NCBI GenBank assembly: GCA_004794655.1
Contig: SMMW01000576.1
Location: 4,460,001 to 4,524,000 of the forward strand
From: Marisa cornuarietis
Taxonomy: Eukaryota > Mollusca > Gastropoda > Architaenioglossa > Ampullariidae
Reading direction: 5' to 3'
DNA length: 64,000 nucleotides
A program made the translations under genes and the position numbers. Positions within the stretch are counted from its first letter, which is position 1. Every line of letters begins with the position of its first letter. Positions 50,601 to 61,002 of the stretch are shown here, piece after piece. The notes beneath the pieces are model-generated. The model did no database searches. It was not told the origin of the DNA and saw only the letters and a list, made by a program, of their open reading frames with translations.

Positions 50601-51981
50601 AGAGACTCATCACACGCACGAAGCTGCGTTGTTGTCGTTGGCGCTTTCATCTGCTGGTTTTTCACGGGCGTCGTCACCGTAAGTGTGTTTTCTTCTATGA
50701 TACAGTACACAGGACATTATCTAATCATCGGCATCTCACATTATCACGTGACCGTACCTCTCCTGTTGTTCTCGTGTCAGTCTTTTGCTTAAAGGCAGAG
50801 ATTTGTTATTGTTAATGGCTCTTTCTCTAACCAACCTTTTATTTCGTTCTTCCATTAATTCTTTCTTTTTATTGTTTCGTCATTCTTTTACCTACTCATT
50901 TATTCGTTTTTTTCTAATTTACTTTTATTCATTCTTTTAATTTATTTTACTTTCTCTTTTACTTTTATTTTTTTGTTTCTTTCTATTTTACTTTCATTCA
51001 TTCTTTTATTCCTTCTTGTTTTTATCTTTCTTTCATTTAGTCATCTGTTCCTTTTTTCTACTTTTGTTTTAGTTGTTCATTCATTCATTCATTGTTATTC
51101 TTTTGTTTCCTTTTTTTTTCTTTTTTTCTTTTCTTTTTTTTTTTGCTTTTGCTTTGAGCGGACGTGGGTACCTTATCAATGTTGTGACTATCTGTGTCCT
51201 GTAGGTCGTGTTCTACTCAGTGATATTGCTGCAATCTGCGGGGCTCAGCTTACGCATGTCAAGGTACATGTCATCGGCAACAATCGTCCTGGGAATGGTT
51301 GTGGTTGTCGTTCTCATCTTCCTCATCCCACGACTGAAGCGACGTCACATGATGTTAGGCGGCCTGGCGGGGATGTTTTTGTCGGAGCTTGTCCTCACCC
51401 TGGCACTCGTGTTCAGGGTACGTGGATAACCATTACACTTGTTTGAGAATCTCGTCCAGACTGCAAGCTAAAAGGATGAGGTTAGCGGCGCAATGACACC
51501 AAGACACTAGACCTTCAATATTGAGTGTCTGTGACTGGCAGAACTGTACCTCGGGTAGCAGTTGGCATCTGAACCTCCCTGACAGTAGCGTTTGACTTGT
51601 GTAAGCAGTCACGCTGACTGACACGTTAGTGTCTTGACTTGGTCCCACGTAATTAATCTCTCTTTCACTTTTGTTATAGTAAGTGATGCTTTTACACTAT
51701 AAATATTTTGTACCTTATTTTAAAACGAAATCTGTTTCTGTGTGTCGTCAGGACCAGGTAGACTGGCTCAAGTATGTCGGCATCGTCTGCGTCCCTCTCA
51801 TCGGCATGTTTCACGCCGTGGGACCAGGTGTGTCCTGTGAAGTGATATTTGTCACACTCTGTCAGGTGGTTCAGGCTCGAAATGCTCACTCAGACTCGTT
51901 TTCTATTCTTATTTACTCATTCACTAATTCACAGCTGCAAACGCAACAAATGGTCAAGGGAATTGTAAGCGTACATTTTCT

Positions 51982-52039
<58 letters not shown>

Positions 52040-53138
52040 TCATTCTTAGAAATGTCAAGTTCAAAAGAGAATACTTGTACAAACACGTAAGTCTTAAATA
52101 AGTAATAACTAGAACATGTAAGGCTAATACAAGTCATTCTTAACATGTAATGCTAACACACAACATTCTAGAACATATCGTTTGCTTTCTTTTTTTTTTT
52201 CTCTCTCTCTCTCCCCATTATTCTATCTGTAACAATGGTCACGTGATTGTCGTCACTTTGTTGGCAGCTCCCCTCCCCTGGATCCTCCTGCCAGAGCTGT
52301 TTGACACCGAGGCCCGGGGGGCAGCGTCTTCTGTCGGGGTCACGACCTTTTATTTGTCCTTCTTCGTTGTTGGCTACGCTTTTCCGCCCATGCAGGTAAA
52401 AACAGTATTGTAATTATACATACATAATAATATAATATATATACATATATAATATAGTTCATAATCCATACACAATGTGTATATATTTTGCGTAGTTTGC
52501 ATGTGTTTAGTGTGGATGCACGTATGTAAGTGCGAGAGAGAAAGAGATTATGTGAATGCAATACTGAAAAATGCTTTGTGATATTATGTTTTTTAATTTA
52601 AATTACTTTTACTAGCAAATGTAACTAACGTTCTCAGTGTTTTTTTCTCATGGCAGGAGGCAATAGGTCCTTACTGTATTCTTCCTTTCATGGGGATGTC
52701 AGCGTTTTTCTTCTTGTTTTTCTTCTTCCTTCAACCTGAAACTGCTGGGCGCTTAGCCAAAAAACAGGTTGAGATGACTATGGAAGTTACGGAGGAGAAG
52801 GTAATAAAAGTCTAACGCTTTTGGCTCAATTAACTACATACGAACTTCAGACTGGCTGCACATGCAAATTAGCTTTTACTATGTTTAGACAGTACTTTAC
52901 TTAAAGGTTTTTTCGATTAATGCTTGCTTGGCTGGTTGATTGGTTTACCTTTTTCTAAACCTTAAATTTTCTTGTCTATTTATTAAGTGCTCACTTTAAC
53001 GATATTTTTCAGTTTCACAGAATCAAATTTTTTCAATGATATAATACTGTGAAGGTAATAGGAGATCTGTACAGATACCAGTATAGCCTTGACATACATA
53101 TGTTGCCCTTTTTTCCTGTATTTCAGACGTCGCTTTAA
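41121..53138 (+). CDS. Transporter C: SLC2/GLUT-like sugar porter (MFS), 12 exons plus C-terminal micro-exon, 497 aa
   Basis: Predicted exons: 41,121-41,147; 46,097-46,237; 46,599-46,759; 47,462-47,586; 48,568-48,738; 49,420-49,527; 50,217-50,305; 50,580-50,678; 51,205-51,417; 51,752-51,827; 52,268-52,395; 52,657-52,800; 53,127-53,138. Phases equal those of A and B and there is no stop. The sequence is more diverged and its introns are unrelated. Signatures: ALNSPQ at TM1, DSIGRK, STSLPPFFMAE, QSPSFLL for PESPR, WFFTGVVT where QLS would be, PRLKRR, GPGAPLPWILLPELF, QPETAGR. Exon 1 (MAGATEKRE) is 5 kb upstream, chosen from its context, phase and nine-codon length, as in A and B; this is the least certain exon. 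Retention of the last intron gives a 498-aa form ending ...EEKVIKV. An AATAAA at 53,453 is a likely polyadenylation signal. Confidence 0.8.
41556..42702. repeat. Minisatellite, 47 bp x 25 with no length variation
   Basis: ACTAGTGGCTAAATAACTAT recurs with an exact 47 bp period from 41,563 to 42,691 (24 steps), with only point differences such as TATAGTT/TATATTT and GTGTGTG/GTATGTG. Each unit has an internal inverted repeat, ATAGTTA...TAACTAT. It lies in intron 1 of transporter C, at a place where duplication copy A has nothing comparable. Confidence 0.95.
42703..46096. other. Remainder of intron 1 of transporter C; no gene
   Basis: Holds an AC microsatellite (45,117-45,173) and a short G run near 45,459. 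The segment 43,855-43,945 aligns with the end of duplication copy A. Open frames at 43,176, 44,155, 44,294 and 44,434 are short, overlap on both strands and match nothing I know. Confidence 0.4.
45117..45173. repeat. (AC)n microsatellite
   Basis: Pure AC run of about 56 bp. Confidence 0.95.
47085..47345. repeat. Degenerate ~24 bp tandem repeat in intron 3 of transporter C
   Basis: Repeated variants of TTTAGCTTAATAGCTACGAA, about ten copies, ending ~115 bp before exon 4. Confidence 0.7.
50815..51165. repeat. T/TTC-rich low-complexity tract before transporter C exon 9
   Basis: About 350 bp dominated by TTTCTTTC, TTTATTCATTC and T homopolymers in intron 8. The Phe/Leu-rich open frame over it is an artefact, although its end overlaps exon 9. 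Confidence 0.8.
51984..52036. repeat. (AC)n microsatellite
   Basis: AC run of about 50 bp in intron 10 of transporter C. Confidence 0.95.
53127..53138 (+). CDS. Transporter C micro-exon 13: Thr-Ser-Leu-stop
   Basis: TTTTCCTGTATTTCAG is followed by ACGTCGCTTTAA. Joined in phase 0 to GAGAAG|GTAATA (GT at 52,801) it ends the protein ...EEKTSL. The acceptor has a good pyrimidine tract. Confidence 0.65.
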   Translation, partial: TSL

Positions 53139-53452
53139 CGCATCGACACCTTAAGAGCACCTCACCCACGTGACTCAGGATTATGCGTGTCTAGTTGTTA
53201 GAGTGTTGTTGACATTATACTTAGGCAGCAGTCATATTAATTAATTGCCTCTCACGCACATGACCTCTCAGCTTGACCTCTGCAACCTCGCCTTTTGCAT
53301 CTTATACACCCTGTCACCTTAGCCCGCGTATTCCGGGTAGTGTGCACGTCCACATAGTCTGCTTACCTTACACATGGTGGAAAATGCTACAGATACTGCT
53401 ATACCTGAAACGTGTATTGAACCTCTAACCTTTGTTTCTTTTTCCCCCCATT

Positions 53453-53458
53453 AATAAA
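53453..53458 (+). terminator. Putative polyadenylation signal of transporter C
   Basis: AATAAA about 315 bp after the TSL stop codon and 640 bp after the alternative stop at 52,813-52,815. Confidence 0.5.
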
Positions 53459-53459
53459 C

Positions 53460-55231
53460 TTTAAAAATTTATTATGGATTTCAACACCAAGCACGTTTGT
53501 TTTCAGCTATTTGGGACAGTTATATTTTGCAAAGAGTGTACTCTTCAATGATGAAAACTTGTAGGATTTTCATGTACTATGTAGTTTTCTTTATATGTAA
53601 TAAATACCGATATACATTATCCCTAAACTGCACGCGTACCGCTATTAATACAACAGACACATCTCCATTACTAAAGATAAGCAAGAAAGGCTTTATGAAA
53701 AATGCAGGGGAGAGAAATGAAAAAAACTAAAGATGTAAAGTACGGCACTCACAAAAATGTCCAAAGTCTAGTAGAGACTGGAGTCCGCATCCGTGACCGG
53801 AAGTGACCCTCCATCATGATGCTACCTCTGGACGTCCTTGACCCGAGTCATACGGCGTCACAAAGTTGTTGTCATTTTGTATTGTATGTCTATATGCATA
53901 TACGATTGTATAGATATTTTATAATGTAGATGAATATATATAAATGTATATTTCTTAGCCTTGTATTGTTCTCTTTGAAATGGACTGAATGCATTATTAG
54001 TAAATTTCGTGTGTTCTCACTCTGAGATTTTCTCACTCCTGCACTCCCTCCCTCTCCTCTCTTTATCACTGTCTCTCTCTCTCTCCACCCGGTCTTATTG
54101 CTTAACGAGTTGGCCGGCAGAGACCTGGTGTGTAGCTCGCTACTTACAGACAGTTTTGGAGCTGTTCCCACTTCCCAGCATTATAATTTCCACGGCTAGG
54201 AAAAAAGCGAAAACGGCCGGATATGTGAACATCATACGAAGGACGGAAAGAGAAACAACCGTGCAGACAAGCGACAAAACACAAACATAGAATACGCAAA
54301 CAAGAATCAGGAAACAAACAGTAAGGACGGAGAGTGTCATAAATCTGCAGAGGAAGACGAGCAGGCGGACTAGTCCTTTGACTATAATCACAAATATATT
54401 GACAACTATGTTGAATGCTCATGGAACAGATGTCTTGCTCCTATAATGGCCCTGTCTCGTGTGATGGTCCTGTCTCGTATAATGGTCCTGTCTCGTGTAA
54501 TGGTCCTGTCCCGTGTAATGGTCATATCTCTTGTAATGGTCCTGTCTCGTGTAATGACCCTGTCTCCGATCATGGTCTTGTCTCGTATAATGACCCTGTC
54601 TCGTGTAATGGTCCTGTCTCGTATAATGGTTCTACCTTGTATAATGGCCCTGTCTCGTATAATGGTCCTGTCTCATATAATGGCCCTGTCTCGTGTAATG
54701 GTCCTGTCTCGTGTAATGGCTATGTCTCTCTCGGGCGCATACCTGGCCCACCTGGCGTCAGTTCACCAAAGCTTTTGTCAACGTAATCCCCCTACAATTG
54801 GTACCTTGGGTATCACTCAAGGTATAAAGGTATGCGAAGAAGAATAACTTTTCATTCATTGATTCTTACTTTTAGCCTCGACGACGACAACGACGACGAC
54901 GGTGGTGGTGGTGAGAGGGGAGAACATTTAACATCACCTCCTCTTTCATCAAATTAGACGATAACTACACATGAAGCAGCATATGTGCGACCCTAATAAA
55001 GCCGTCTATCTAAATCTCCCGACAACCCAGCCCCTCCAAGGGCAGATCATTGATTACCCTACAGTCTGCCAGCAATAAACTTTCTCCAGTTTTTCTCCAT
55101 GGGCTTGATGTTGCCGTAAACATGGTGGCTTGGCGTCCGCACACAAGTCAAGCAGGCCAGATGCTGGGAGAAGACAAGAAGAATATATACTCGTGAAGCT
55201 TCACTGCACCAACTGACGCTCATCGTTTAAG
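53460..55231. other. Intergenic region between transporter C and the sulfotransferase
   Basis: AT-rich with TA-rich stretches (53,890-53,960), a TC repeat near 54,070 and the 18 bp minisatellite at 54,431-54,735. No gene evident. The presumed promoter of the sulfotransferase lies at the right end, without a recognisable TATA box. Confidence 0.45.
54431..54735. repeat. 18 bp minisatellite (~17 copies)
   Basis: Units of the type GTCCTGTCTCGTGTAATG or the ...TATAATG variant. Because 18 is a multiple of three, frames stay open across the array (a hexapeptide of the type CNGPVS in one, an MVLSRV type in another), but neither shows other gene signals. Confidence 0.85.
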
Positions 55232-58200
55232 ATGGCGCACGCCTTGTGCTTTGTGTGGAAGAAAACTCGAGACGTCTTCCCGTTCATCGTCTCCTTAGCG
55301 GTTTTCATCACACTGTCATGGCTGGTGGTAAACAGCGCTTTGTATCTCCAGAAGACTAAAGCGCTCAAGATGAACCGTCAGTCAGGTATGAAACTAAGTT
55401 CAATGAGAAGGTAAAAAGTCAGCAGAAGGAGAGAGTTGAGCTCACCATCCACATGCCAAAACATCTTTAAACTTTATTTTCTTATGGCAGCGGTGAAAAT
55501 GTTGAAAGAAGAAAATTTAGTCGATGTCTGTAGGCAGTCGATCGTCATCCTTATGCGAGGTTCTTCTGGCAGCCATGACAGGTGTGAAGACAGTCAGCAC
55601 TGAGCAGCCTGACATGGAGATGAAACTGCACCTGCAGCTACCTTACAGAACCGAAAGAAAGACGGTAAGAGAACTAGAGTGGGAGACATTTTCTCGATTT
55701 ACTGATCACATAATTGCCTGAACACTCATCCTTGACGTCATGCTGCGGCCATTCGACCCACTGGGACGGAGGTTTTTAGCCCTTTCTCAAAAAATCATAA
55801 AAAATAACTAAAAGAGGTAGAAGAACGATTTAAATTGATAATGATAGATCAAAATGTGTAAAAAAGAAACATCTTACCTTGTGTTTGCTTAAAAACAACC
55901 TTTTATAGTATTCCCAACAGAAAATGCCATGATAATGAGTGCATCCCAAAACATTTTCGTGGGGACAGTACACGTTTCTAAAAGCATAATTGAAAATAAC
56001 ATAAGGGAGGTAACTACTGAAACAGTCAGGAACTCGTCCACCATGATTCTCTCCCTTGAACTGGCAGTGAATCACGCGTGATCACGTGTATATGTGATGG
56101 AAAAAAAGAAAATGGCCAAGCGCCATGTTGAATCACACATTGTTGTCTCACTTTGACATGGATTTGTACTTCGACAACCGCAAAGGAGAAGAAAATAGTA
56201 AGTAATTTTAAAAATCTAATGTATATTCTAATAAAAATATATTTGTTTGGTACTTTATGTCTGTATATATTGTGTAAATAATTTTTTTGTTAATTTCCGA
56301 CAAGATTTCTAAAATGCGTACAGTCATAATCTTTCATTTGATTTTAGTACTCGAAGACTAAACCTATGTATCTTAAAATTTACACCAAGTAAATGTTTTA
56401 AAAATGCTCTTTAAAACGGCGTATTACTGATGGTTGTCTTTGATGATGATGATGATGTCCATTTGTAATGCGCAGGTATCCATTCGGAAGAATGCTCATT
56501 GTGCAGCAAAAACAAAATAAATAAAAAAATAAGAAAAAAATTAAGTAAATAAATAGATAAACACCAGGAAAGTTATAAAAAAAATAAAGACAGAAGTGTT
56601 GCTTGGTTGTTTAAGTCCGTCTTAAATAAACAGATGGGTCTTCAGTTTTTTCGAAACGTGGTTGGTGAGGTGATGGTGGACAGTGACGACGGCAGAGCAT
56701 TCCACAGTTTAGGTGCCGGGTTTTTGAAGGCCCTTACTGTAGGTTAATAAATATAAATTTTCAAAGCTGCCGGTCGAACTTTCTACCCCGGGTATTTGCT
56801 AGCCATTTTCCAAACAAAGACAGGTACCGTGGGAAAACGCAGAAAATTACTGTCAAACGTAAAAACTACTTCATAAAAAGAAGATCACTCGATAGAAAAA
56901 TGAATCAACTATCGAATTCATTAAATTTTTTTATCCAAAACAACGCATTTATGCGTTTAAAAAATACAAAAGTTGGTCTGCCATTGTCGGCAGACTCATA
57001 AAACTCTAGAGCCGGCTGGCATGCCCATGTAAGCAGATGCGTCTCGAATGAGTGAAGCTTTTCTGGAGTTCATTAGTGAGCCGTTTGAGTTCTTTCAGTT
57101 TTCATGCTTCATTTTTTATCTGAAATTATCTACTCATCTCTAGGTTTATGTTACACATACCTCTGTTTCACTTGACCAATCACTTTAGTAATTACAAAAA
57201 GCAGAATTTAAAAGACAACTCTGATTTGTAGTATATCCACCTTCCAGTCTCATCAATCGTTACTATACAGACCACGATAAGAGCAAACCATGTTTTCATC
57301 TTTACTGGAGGTGTGGGTGGGGTATGTTTTCGCGAAGACTCGCTGCGTGAAGCAAGTTACTAAACAGACGATGTGTTTATTTGTGTGTATTTAGTATCTT
57401 TGTCATGTCTGTCTTCCCCTCAACATGACACACATACTCTAATTAGAGTTCGGGAGCTGGGGGGTCTTCTAGCTAAACCGGACAAGGGAAAAAGGTCACC
57501 AAAACTGGCAAAAAAAGATGTCTGTTCCAGAAGGGGGAGATGGAGGAGAGATTCGCCCGGAGGCGGAGTCGTCTCCAGGCCGCGTGTACCCATCTCAAGC
57601 TACGGCGCAACAGAGCGGTGTCCCAACCAGCTCAGCGGTTTCTCTTCCCCACTAAAACTTCCCCCGTTGTGCTGTACTGCCCCGTTCCTAAAACGGGTAA
57701 ACAGTCGTTTTTCTTCCTCCTTTCTGTCTTTCTTCCTTCCTTCTTTCTTGTCTTTCTTTCTTCCTTCCTTCTTGTCTTTCTTCCTTCCTGCTTGTCTTTC
57801 TTCCTTCCTTACGTTCTTTCTTCCTTCCTTCTTGTCTTTCTTTCTTCCTTCCTTCTTGTCTTTTTTCCTTCCTTCTTGTCTTTCTTCTTTCCTTCTTGTC
57901 TTTCTTTCTTCCTTCTTGTCTTTTTTCCTTCCTTCTTGTCTTTCTTTCTTCCTTACTTTCTCTTTTCCTTTTTTCCCCGTTCTTCCTTCCTTTCTTTCTT
58001 GTTCCGCATTTTTCAGTTTGTGCCAATGCTACAATGAATTTGTATATATGTTTGTTGGTTTTTTCTTTTTTTGTTTGCTGGATTTTTGCTTGTTTGCTAG
58101 GTGTTTTTATTTGTTTGTTTGCTGCTTCGTCCTGCAGTCATAGATTACTGGAACAGGTAATTTATGTTTCGAGGTTCCACCTTCATGAGACAAGCGTTCT

Positions 58201-60404
58201 CTGCGGTAAACAACATGAGGCGGCCTTATTACTGGAATCAGCGATACAACAGGCGCCCAGTGGACAATTATGAAAAAGCCATCATGTTTTTCTTCACAAG
58301 GTTTGTCATGGTCTATGTATGAATACATGCATGTCTATAGATATGCATGTATGTATAAGAAGGCCCACAAACATCTCGTCTGCCCGTCTGCGCCTCTTCC
58401 TTCTCCGGAAGCTGAAGTCTTTCTCTGTCTCTTGAATGGTGCTGTGCGAATGAATGAAATATGAATGGGGAAGCCTGTCTGGTGCATATGAATGTATGTG
58501 GGTGGGTGGGTGTTGTGTGGTGTGGTGTGGTGTGTGTCGTATGGTGTGGGTGGGTTGTGTGTGTGTTCTGTGTGTTTTTTGTGTTAATTGTTTTTTATGT
58601 TAAATTGTATCGAGCTGCCACACAATTCCCCTTTTACGAATAAAGTATTATCTTATCTTATCTAGATACAGACATATATATGCATACAAAACACACAGAG
58701 ATACATAAACACACAAACATAAACAGAAACACGTATACACATGCACACACATGATCAAGAGAAAGGGCATGTCATGTCCAGTTTGTATCTCACCTAATCT
58801 AGAGATATGGCATGTCATGTTCTGGTTGTATCTCACTCCAGAGAACCATATACACGGCTGCTCTCCGCGTATGTCGACAAGCTCTGGTCGCCAAACCCAT
58901 CTTTCTGGAATTTAGTTGGAAAGAAAATAATCCACGAATTCCGGCCTAACGCCAGTGAGATATCGAGGACATGTGGACATGATGTCACGTTCGCGGAAGT
59001 CGTATCCTACTTCATTCACGGTCAAGAGACAGGGAATGAACTCAACCAGCATTTTATTCCCACCAACGAATTCTGTGGCGTGAGTTACCTTCTCCTTCTA
59101 GCTAGAATTCCTTAACATGCACTGCCTACATTTGCTTCGTAAGAAAAGATGTTAACTGATATTTTTACGGGAGTTTTTAAGTGATATACAGGGCGCCTCT
59201 AACCATACACGGAAATGTATTTCCTGTGGGAATGTCTGATTGTCATTGTCGAAAAGAACGGAACAATATGACTGAAACCTGCAATGGCGGTCAGAGAATG
59301 CACAGTATATTTCTTGCTCGATCATCCTGCTTCCCTTTCAGCTGCATGTTCATGAACATAGGTCTGTAACTCCAGCTGCGTGTTCATGAACCTGGGTCTG
59401 TAACTCCAGCTGCGTTTTCATGATGCCAGGTCTGTGACTACAGTTGCATTTTCGTGACCCCAGCTCAATAACTTCACATATGTCTTTATGACTGTAGGTC
59501 TGTAACTACAGCTACGACTACATCGGCAAGATGGAGACGTTCGCCGAAGACGCGGCCTACATCTTGTCAGCCATCAACGTCACCAGGGCAGACGCCAGTC
59601 ACCTCGACCTCGTGTACCAGGCCGCCGACACCGCCTTCTACACTGTGTTCTTTCGGTAAGCTCCAGCTAGTCCTACAGAGATTTTCCATCGCACAAACAG
59701 GCAGTGTGATCGAAATGGAAGAAACGTTCAGTGGTGAAAGGTGTGTGCGTATATGTCTCATAGGACAAAGAAAAGTGCTTCACGTTCCCTCTCGTAAAAG
59801 AGAAAAGCAAAAGATGTTCCACAGCCTAGCGGTCGCAAGGGACAGTGAGGGTAATGGTTATCCATGTCTACGACAAAACATGTGGGAGAGTCAGCAAACC
59901 ATTTCCTTCCGCCACCTTTACTTCCTTTGATAAACCGGGTACCCATGTCTACTGGACAGCTGCTGGATGGGCAGGGATGGTTGTAGGGAGGAATTTCTGG
60001 TGAGCCACAGACTCCAACAGGCCTCGAACTTGCAAAGTTTGGTTTCACCATACCAACCTCTTTTCCTTTCCATAAACTTTGATTAGATTACTATCAGGCA
60101 CTGCGGTCTCAAAGGAGAAGGTTTTTTCCGCACTCAGGTCAGTGACCTCGAGCTGACCTAAATTCACTCCGACACTGGCGACTTCCGTCATGCGCACCTT
60201 GTTATGAGAAACACGAAACAACGTGCATGATCGTGAACGCGTGTTGTTACATAAAATGCCTCAGTTTAGACCTCCACCTTTTCCCTTGAAGTCATCTAAA
60301 CCATCGCTTTAGTCATGTATATGTGTTGCTTTATCTATTCTTGCCTGTGTGCCCATCCAGGTCTTTGTCTAGGCGCGTCTATTCTTATCCATGCGAGTCT
60401 GTGC

Positions 60405-60463
<59 letters not shown>

Positions 60464-61002
60464 ATCTTAATTTCATCCTTCAAACTCTCTCGTTTATTCC
60501 TTCGCACCGACACGGCTTGTTTATTTCCTTTTCTGTCGCTCTTCTTGTCAGACGCAGCTGCACCAGCAAGGAGGCGGCGCTGAAACGCGCGTGGCGAGGA
60601 CTGCAGATCCGGGGCTTTCTGAGCATGCGCGCGCGATTCCCTCTGAACCCTCGCCAATCTAAACATATTGGGAGGAACGACTTCCACCAGGTGCTGGCGG
60701 CGGCGGTCAGGAAGTCTACGGCCTTCTTCGTTGAAAGCGGCGAGCAGCTCATCAGAACTCAAGGCCGCTCATCAGAAGGTCACGCGTTCACCCAATCAGA
60801 CCTGCTCGAATTGGCTCGTGAGCAGCAGAAGAAGGAAGTACTGGCCTCTGTGTACAGCCTAGTTTCAATGGCAGACAGACTGCGGATGAGAGAACTTCTT
60901 CGACCAGAATTCGAGCTTTTTGGATATGACTCAACGCCAAAGGCAATCTTTTCTGACAAGTTTACAATAGACAAAGATATATTCAACTTGTCTACAGTTT
61001 GA
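55232..61002 (+). CDS. Carbohydrate sulfotransferase (HNK-1ST/chondroitin 4-O-type, Sulfotransfer_2), 7 exons, with an in-frame TAA
   Basis: Predicted exons: 55,232-55,385; 55,573-55,664; 57,531-57,696; 58,138-58,300; 58,842-59,079; 59,498-59,655; 60,552-61,002 (phases 1, 0, 1, 2, 0, 2; 473 codons). The N-terminus is a type II anchor: a short basic cytosolic tail, then FPFIVSLAVFITLSWLVV. This fits a Golgi enzyme that transfers sulfate from PAPS to glycan chains. YCPVPKT|VIDYWNR spans exons 3-4 and aligns with the 5'-phosphosulfate-binding loop (PKVACTNWKR type). FFT|REPYTRLLSAYVDK is the 3'-phosphate-binding motif. NYSYDYIGKMETFAEDAAYIL is the family's 'YD.IGK.ET...D' element. The C-terminus ends with LLRPEFELFGYD, like the usual 'F..D..LFGY'. 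A TAA at 58,158-58,160 sits where the family has 'WKR-V-F'. It makes this a recent pseudogene, an allele or an assembly error. Exon 2 borders are the least certain. Confidence 0.7.
56445..56745 (-). mobile_element. L2/CR1-like LINE 3' end
   Basis: On the minus strand, APKLWNALPSSL and then FRKKLKTHLFI-stop match the conserved C-terminus of CR1/L2/Jockey reverse transcriptases (P.LWN.LP...FK..LK..LF). It is followed by a 3' UTR ending in GCGCATTACAAATG and (ATC)n (56,440-56,470), a typical tail. It lies in intron 2 of the sulfotransferase, antisense to it. Confidence 0.7.
57705..57995. repeat. Polypyrimidine repeat (TTCCTTCTTGTCTTTCTTTC units) in intron 3 of the sulfotransferase
   Basis: Almost pure C/T on the plus strand, with interspersed TTGTC blocks about every 17-25 bp, starting just after the exon 3 donor at 57,697. 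Open frames on both strands (Phe/Leu/Ser-rich or Lys/Arg/Glu-rich) are translations of the repeat. Confidence 0.9.
58495..58575. repeat. GT/GGTGT-rich low-complexity stretch
   Basis: GTGGGTGGGTGTTGTGTGGTGTGG-like sequence in intron 4 of the sulfotransferase. Confidence 0.8.
58585..58664 (+). mobile_element. Retroposon 3' tail
   Basis: TTGTATCGAGCTGCCACACAATTCCCC followed by AATAAAGTATTATCTTATCTTATCT. A CACACAATT(T)CCC block followed by AATAAAGT and a short ATCTT tail is a common 3' end of invertebrate LINE/SINE copies. Confidence 0.5.
59361..59510 (+). repeat. 34 bp tandem repeat copying the start of sulfotransferase exon 6
   Basis: GGTCTGTAACTCCAGCTGCG occurs at 59,361 and 59,395. A diverged copy lies at 59,429 and a degenerate one near 59,463. 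The true exon 6 start reads GTAG|GTCTGTAACTACAGCTACG at 59,498. The period is 34 bp, so use of a decoy would shift the frame. Confidence 0.7.
60408..60461. repeat. (GT)n microsatellite
   Basis: GT run about 90 bp before sulfotransferase exon 7. Confidence 0.95.

Noticed and set aside
50973..51446. 157-codon hydrophobic open frame
   Set aside because: Low-complexity T-rich intron sequence running into exon 9 of transporter C in the wrong frame.
54415..54847. Hexapeptide-repeat proteins in two overlapping frames
   Set aside because: Explained by an 18 bp minisatellite; no promoter, splice or homology support.
57373..58143. 256-codon Phe/Leu/Ser-rich open frame, and its lysine-rich antisense frame
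   Set aside because: Most of both is translation of the polypyrimidine tract. Only 57,531-57,696, in another frame, looks like an exon.
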